Positions 6,557-9,921 of a stretch of 9,921 bases of DNA are shown here, one piece after another; the first letter of the stretch is position 1, and each line of letters begins with the position of its first letter. Source of the stretch: Flavobacteriales bacterium UBA3431 (GTDB lineage Bacteria > Bacteroidota > Bacteroidia > Flavobacteriales > Schleiferiaceae); contig DFSS01000043.1 in NCBI GenBank assembly GCA_002381225.1, positions 33,497 to 43,417 of the forward strand, written 5' to 3'. The translations under genes were made by a program, and so were the position numbers. Below the pieces are notes generated by a model. That model worked only from the letters and a program-made list of their open reading frames with translations, did no database searches and had not been told where the DNA came from.

Positions 6557-7844
6557 AAACTTCTCCGGGCTGGAAAGCCTTTTGCTCGACCTCCACGCTG
6601 CGGATGTCGCGGAAATAGCTCAAAGTCTGGATGCTGATCAGGCTTTTGCCCTCATGCAAACGCTCGGCTCCGAGCGCTTCTCCGATGTCATCGTGTATTT
6701 TGACGAAGAGCGTCGCGGGGAAATTCTCGAAAACTTTACTGGAAAGGAGATTGCGCAAGTCGTCGTGGACAACATGGACACGGATGATGCGGCGGATTTG
6801 ATTTCGGAACTCCCTGAGGAGAAGAAGCGCGAAGTCCTTTCCAATTTAGAGGACTTGGATCTGGCCAAGGATTTGGCCGACCTCCTCACCCATGCGGAAG
6901 GAACAGCCGGGGCATTGATGGCCACAGAGCTGGTCAAAGTCAACGAAAATTGGACCGTGCTGCGTTGCGTCCGAGAGATGCGCCGCCAAGCCGAAGACGT
7001 CGATGTCGTCCACGCCGTGTACGTGGTCGATGACAACGACGTCCTACTCGGTTCTCTTTCCTTGAAAAAACTTCTGACGACCAGTACCCGCACGCCGATT
7101 TCGGAAGTGTTTGAACGCAAAGTTCGCTCCGTGACGTCCACCACCGAAGACCAAGAGGTGGCGCGTATCATGAAGAAGTACGACCTCTTTGTCATTCCCG
7201 TCGTGGACGAATTGGGGCGCCTGCTCGGCCGCATTACTTTGGATGACGTTGTGGATGTCATCCAGGAAGAGGCCGATAGCAACTACCAATTGATGTCGGG
7301 TCTATCGGATGAAGTCACGAATGATGACGGCTTGTTTGATATGACGCGGGCACGCCTTCCATGGCTGCTTGTGGGGCTCCTTGGTGGGGTGCTCACCTCC
7401 ACCGTCATTGCGCGAAATGAAAGCGAGCTTATTCTCATTCCACAGATTGCATTCTTTATGCCCCTCATCGCCGCCATGGGTGGGAACGTGGGGGTACAAT
7501 CCTCGGCCATTGTCGTCCAAGCCATTGCCAACAGTACCCTTCAAAAAAATCTCTGGAACCGACTGAGTCGCGAGCTCGGGGTGGGTCTTTTTAATGGGTT
7601 GATCTGTGCCTTGGTTATTTTGCTTTACAGCTGGGGCATGGGCCATGGATTGCTCTTTGCCACCACCGTGGGAGGTTCCCTTCTGGCCGTCATTCTATTC
7701 GCATCCTTGTTCGGCACGGCTATTCCCTGGGTATTAGACCACTACGGAGTCGATCCCGCCTTGGCCACCGGACCATTTATTACGACCACCAATGACGTGC
7801 TCGGATTGAGCATTTATTTTGCCATCGCAAACGCCTTGCTATGA
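6498..7844 (+). CDS. mgtE: Magnesium transporter MgtE
   Basis: This 448-residue protein has the complete MgtE layout. An N-terminal helical superfamily domain covers about 5-130 (LHAADVAEI at 32-40, then SELPEEKKREVL), followed by a CBS pair at about 135-258 (AEGTAGALMATELVKV, then FVIPVVDELGRLLGRITLDD) and a connecting helix. The five-helix channel domain covers about 285-448. Conserved pore elements are MPLIAAMGGNVGVQSS at 321-336 and PALATGPFITTTNDVLGL at 420-437. Asp433 in the latter corresponds to the Mg-binding pore aspartate of the family. MgtE is an inner-membrane Mg2+ channel gated by cytosolic Mg2+ through the N and CBS domains. The ATG at 6498 gives the usual N-terminus; the next Met (53) would remove part of the N domain, so the 59-base overlap with rsmA appears real. 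Its TGA overlaps the next ATG. Confidence 0.96.
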   Translation: MAFQITPEYIKALRQHLEDKNFSGLESLLLDLHAADVAEIAQSLDADQAFALMQTLGSERFSDVIVYFDEERRGEILENFTGKEIAQVVVDNMDTDDAADLISELPEEKKREVLSNLEDLDLAKDLADLLTHAEGTAGALMATELVKVNENWTVLRCVREMRRQAEDVDVVHAVYVVDDNDVLLGSLSLKKLLTTSTRTPISEVFERKVRSVTSTTEDQEVARIMKKYDLFVIPVVDELGRLLGRITLDDVVDVIQEEADSNYQLMSGLSDEVTNDDGLFDMTRARLPWLLVGLLGGVLTSTVIARNESELILIPQIAFFMPLIAAMGGNVGVQSSAIVVQAIANSTLQKNLWNRLSRELGVGLFNGLICALVILLYSWGMGHGLLFATTVGGSLLAVILFASLFGTAIPWVLDHYGVDPALATGPFITTTNDVLGLSIYFAIANALL

Positions 7845-8776
7845 AGCCGGTCCTTGCCTTGGATTCGACCGATGCAGGGCTGGAGGCGGGACTCGAGGCA
7901 GCAGGATACACCCTGATTCGAGCCTACCACATCCCCGAAGCAGAACTCGGACCCTATTTGGCCACGGCCGAAGGAATCCTCCTTCGAAGCCGCATCCGCA
8001 TCACGGAAGCTCTGCTCGCCCAAGCCCCTGCCCTTCAGTGGATTGGCCGATTGGGTTCTGGCGTCGAGAATATTGATCAAGAGGCTGCCCAACGCCACGG
8101 AGTCGCCCTGTATTCCGCCCCAGAGGGAAATCGCAGCGCCGTGGGAGAGCATGCTTTGGGGATGTTGCTCTCTTTGACCCATAAAATTGGTTGGGCACAC
8201 CGAGAAGTCATTGGGGGTGCGTGGAACCGGGCCTCCAACACGGGCTGGGAACTTGAAGGGTCCACCATTGGCATCATCGGCTTTGGACACATGGGCTCCG
8301 CCTTTGCACAGCGTTTGCAAGGTTTTGGCGTGCGCATTCTCGCCTACGATAAGTACAAGACAGGCTTTGCTCCCGCCTATGTGAAGGAAGCTACCCTCCA
8401 GGAGGTTCTTGCCGAAAGCGATGTGCTCAGTCTTCATGTGCCCTTGACTGCGGAGACCGAAGGAATGGTCGACGAAAGGTTCGTAGCGCAATGTGCGAGG
8501 GCCCCTTTTTTGGTGAATACGAGTCGGGGCGGCGTGATTCGCACCGCGGCCATTTGGGAAGCCATCCAACACGGTCAACTTCGTGGGGCGGCTCTGGATG
8601 TCCTTGATTTGGAAAAACGTTCTTTGGAAGGATTGGAAGGTCTTCCCCCTTGGTGGAATGCTTTTTTGGGCGATCCGCGAGTCCTGGTCACCCCGCATAT
8701 AGCCGGCTGGAGCGAGCAGTCCTTCCCTAAAATGGGGGAGACGTTATTAAGGAAAATTTTACATAGACTTGTGTAA
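7841..8776 (+). CDS. D-isomer-specific 2-hydroxyacid dehydrogenase
   Basis: The 311-residue protein belongs to the NAD-dependent D-2-hydroxyacid dehydrogenase family (phosphoglycerate dehydrogenase-like). The substrate domain has GRLGSGVENID at 69-79 and the EGNRSAVGEHALGMLL segment at 95-110. The NAD domain has GFGHMG at 147-152 and Asp170 as likely ribose ligand. The catalytic triad is Arg229 (NTSRGG), Glu258 and His286 (TPHIAGW). The usual 'DVxxxEP' appears as LDVLDLEK; a Lys replaces the Pro, which I regard as a common Bacteroidota variant. There is no C-terminal ACT regulatory domain, so it is a short form. It may reduce hydroxypyruvate or oxidise 3-phosphoglycerate; the sequence does not decide. 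It starts at an ATGA overlap with mgtE and appears to be the last gene of the operon. Confidence 0.9.
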   Translation: MKPVLALDSTDAGLEAGLEAAGYTLIRAYHIPEAELGPYLATAEGILLRSRIRITEALLAQAPALQWIGRLGSGVENIDQEAAQRHGVALYSAPEGNRSAVGEHALGMLLSLTHKIGWAHREVIGGAWNRASNTGWELEGSTIGIIGFGHMGSAFAQRLQGFGVRILAYDKYKTGFAPAYVKEATLQEVLAESDVLSLHVPLTAETEGMVDERFVAQCARAPFLVNTSRGGVIRTAAIWEAIQHGQLRGAALDVLDLEKRSLEGLEGLPPWWNAFLGDPRVLVTPHIAGWSEQSFPKMGETLLRKILHRLV

Positions 8777-8787
8777 TGTAAATTTTT
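8753..8787 (+). terminator. AT-rich inverted repeat, possible weak terminator
   Basis: The arms AAAATTTTACAT (8753-8764) and ATGTAAATTTTT (8776-8787) pair over 12 positions with one mismatch, around an 11-base loop, and the second arm ends in a run of T. It spans the stop codon of the dehydrogenase gene and could end the operon. The stem has almost no G or C, so it is weak. It also holds the -33 element of the next promoter in its loop, and may instead be a regulator site or simply AT-rich intergenic sequence. Confidence 0.3.
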
Positions 8788-8798
8788 TGTTAACTTTG
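8769..8798 (+). promoter_or_regulatory. Bacteroidota-type promoter (TTG - 19 bases - TAnnTTTG)
   Basis: TTG at 8769-8771 and TAACTTTG at 8791-8798 are separated by 19 bases, an exact fit to the -33/-7 consensus of the Bacteroidota primary sigma factor. Transcription would begin at about 8803-8806, leaving roughly 20 bases before the ATG at 8826. The -7 box lies within a short inverted repeat, GTTAA (8789-8793) and TTAAC (8801-8805), which could be an operator or chance. It should drive the small secreted protein. Confidence 0.75.
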
Positions 8799-8825
8799 AC
8801 TTAACAAATCCTTAAAACGGACGCC

Positions 8826-9215
8826 ATGAAAACCAGAATTTTCCTCGTGGCGCTGTTGAGCACCGGGCTACTGATCTCTTCGAATGCCCAGGACATGCGC
8901 CCCGAACAAGGACCAACAACGACATACCAGTTGGTGGATGCCAACCTGATAAAAGTGACTAGCCCTTCCGGCAATTACTTCCACGTTACGCCTGAAGGCA
9001 TCCGCGAAGGAGCCTTTTTACTCCATGAATCCATTGATGCAGACAATGCGTTGAGTGTTCAAGGTCAAATGAGTCAAGGCAAATACATTGGTCGCGTCAT
9101 CTACCGCCTCAACGGTGAAATTGCCATGATTCGTGTGTACGATGAAGTGGGCACCTTGGTCAAAACTACCCGAATGCACGATGTTTCGTGGGGCGCTACG
9201 CTAGCCCAGAACTAA
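8826..9215 (+). CDS. Small exported protein of unknown function
   Basis: The 129-residue protein has a clear Sec signal peptide (hydrophobic core IFLVALLSTGLLI, likely cut after Ala21 in SSNAQ). The mature part of about 108 residues has no cysteine, membrane segment or catalytic motif that I recognise. It reads as a run of short beta strands with alternating glycine turns (SPSGNYFHV, PEGIREGAFLLH, SQGKYIGRVIYRLNGEIAM, VYDEVGTLVKTTRM). This faintly recalls MORN-like or antitoxin-type 'G.Y.G....Y..G' repeats, but I would not assign that family. It sits alone between its own promoter and a strong terminator, so it is probably a single-gene unit made at a fair level. The location is periplasm, outer membrane or outside. 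The ATG is the only sensible start. Confidence 0.8.
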   Translation: MKTRIFLVALLSTGLLISSNAQDMRPEQGPTTTYQLVDANLIKVTSPSGNYFHVTPEGIREGAFLLHESIDADNALSVQGQMSQGKYIGRVIYRLNGEIAMIRVYDEVGTLVKTTRMHDVSWGATLAQN

Positions 9216-9239
9216 AATTTGGCCCATCGCCTTACCTTT

Positions 9240-9273
9240 ACGGGGAGCAACTTTGCTCCCCGTTTCTTTTTCT
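9240..9273 (+). terminator. Strong rho-independent terminator
   Basis: The arms ACGGGGAGCAA (9240-9250) and TTGCTCCCCGT (9253-9263) are perfect inverse complements; the innermost pairs probably open to make a small loop. The stem is GC-rich and is followed by TTCTTTTTCT (9264-9273). It lies 25 bases after the stop of the small exported protein and ends that transcript. Confidence 0.93.
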
Positions 9274-9298
9274 ACACGAAGCAGAATACATTAGCGCC

Positions 9299-9921
9299 AT
9301 GAGATACCTCCTCCCTGCCCTCCTATTGACTCTGGCTTTGCCGGCCCTAGGACAGCGATCGCTTCAATCCCTCAACCTAAACCTTCACGTCGGGAGCTCC
9401 AACCACATTGGAGATTTTGCGTCGGGCGATATCAATGCGATGCTACAGGAAACCCGCCCCTCCTTTGGTGCGGAATTCAGCTTTTACACGGGCTCACGCT
9501 GGGGCTTTGGCGCAGAATTAGACTATGGGACCCTGTACGCCTCCAATGCCAACCACAAAGGCACGTTCACTGGAGTGGATCTTCAAACGACTTACGTAAC
9601 CTCGGCTATGCGGTTGACCTACCATCTTCTCCCCTATGGGAAGTACTGGAAGCGCAACGGCATGACCCCCTACCTGTTCGGCACTGTGGGCGGTTGTTTC
9701 AGTCAATCAACCTACATGGAAGACATTGCCTACCCGACGAATATCACCTTTGACCCGGGCACCAACCTCAGCGCTACCTTGGGCGGTGGTTTGGGCTTTA
9801 AAATGCGCCACAGTGAGCATATCTCGAGCACCGTGGAGTATTTCAACACCCTCGTCCCCGGGGATGAGCTCGAGGGTTGGCATACAGCCGACGACGCGAG
9901 CTGGGATCGCCTAACAGGACT
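9299..9921 (+). CDS. Secreted outer-membrane beta-barrel-like protein (C-terminus cut by window edge)
   Basis: From the ATG at 9299 the frame stays open to the window edge, giving 207 residues with the C-terminus missing. Residues 1-19 form a signal peptide (MRYLLPALLLTLALPALGQ, likely cut before Gln19). The rest alternates polar and aromatic or hydrophobic residues in short strands separated by turns: LNLNLHVGSSNHIGDF, SFGAEFSFYTGSRWGFGAEL, MRLTYHLLPYG, YLFGTVGGCF, ATLGGGLGFKM, ISSTVEYFN. This is the pattern of small eight-stranded barrels such as the DUF6089/OmpA-like porin-family proteins of Bacteroidota. The last residues (SWDRLTG) resemble the approach to a final barrel strand. An outer-membrane location is inferred; the role is unknown. 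It begins 26 bases after the terminator; TACATTAG at 9287-9294 is an imperfect -7 box without a clear -33 element. Confidence 0.75.
   Translation, partial: MRYLLPALLLTLALPALGQRSLQSLNLNLHVGSSNHIGDFASGDINAMLQETRPSFGAEFSFYTGSRWGFGAELDYGTLYASNANHKGTFTGVDLQTTYVTSAMRLTYHLLPYGKYWKRNGMTPYLFGTVGGCFSQSTYMEDIAYPTNITFDPGTNLSATLGGGLGFKMRHSEHISSTVEYFNTLVPGDELEGWHTADDASWDRLTG

Noticed and set aside
7814..8698. 294-codon open frame on the minus strand
   Set aside because: It is antisense to the D-2-hydroxyacid dehydrogenase with its complete motifs; its translation has no recognisable domain.

Overview
The window looks like a chromosomal segment of a fairly GC-rich Bacteroidota bacterium, probably in or near the Flavobacteriales. 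The grounds are the protein types (a HMA-MauE membrane protein, a saccharopine-dehydrogenase-like enzyme with Bacteroidota-type motifs, a D-2-hydroxyacid dehydrogenase with the LDVLxxEK variant, small lipoproteins and a beta-barrel-like secreted protein), weak Shine-Dalgarno sites, and one clean Bacteroidota-type promoter (TTG, 19 bases, TAnnTTTG). This is judged from motifs only, with no database search. No mobile element, tRNA, rRNA or CRISPR array was seen.

Left part, minus strand (1-1721): a HMA-MauE/DoxX-type heavy-metal membrane protein (981-1721) is followed 64 bases downstream by a BioF2/FemAB-like GNAT acetyltransferase that leaves the window at base 1. They could be co-transcribed.

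Centre, plus strand (1720-8776): a very compact run of six genes. In order they are an exported NlpC/P60 peptidase, a small cysteine-containing lipoprotein, a long fusion of a lysine/saccharopine-type dehydrogenase with an M3 zinc oligopeptidase, rsmA (16S rRNA dimethyladenosine transferase), mgtE (magnesium transporter) and a D-2-hydroxyacid dehydrogenase. Junctions are overlaps of 4, 8, 59 and 4 bases and one gap of 28 bases, so a single operon is likely. The first plus gene and the first minus gene are divergent and their start codons overlap inside one CCATGG palindrome, which leaves no intergenic promoter space.

Right part, plus strand (8777-9921): a good promoter drives a small exported protein of unknown function, closed by a strong intrinsic terminator. 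A secreted beta-barrel-like protein starts after it and runs off the right edge.

The operon mixes envelope, amino-acid/peptide and translation functions and does not form one obvious pathway. The most unusual item is the dehydrogenase-peptidase fusion. I do not see a convincing new defence system or mobile system here.
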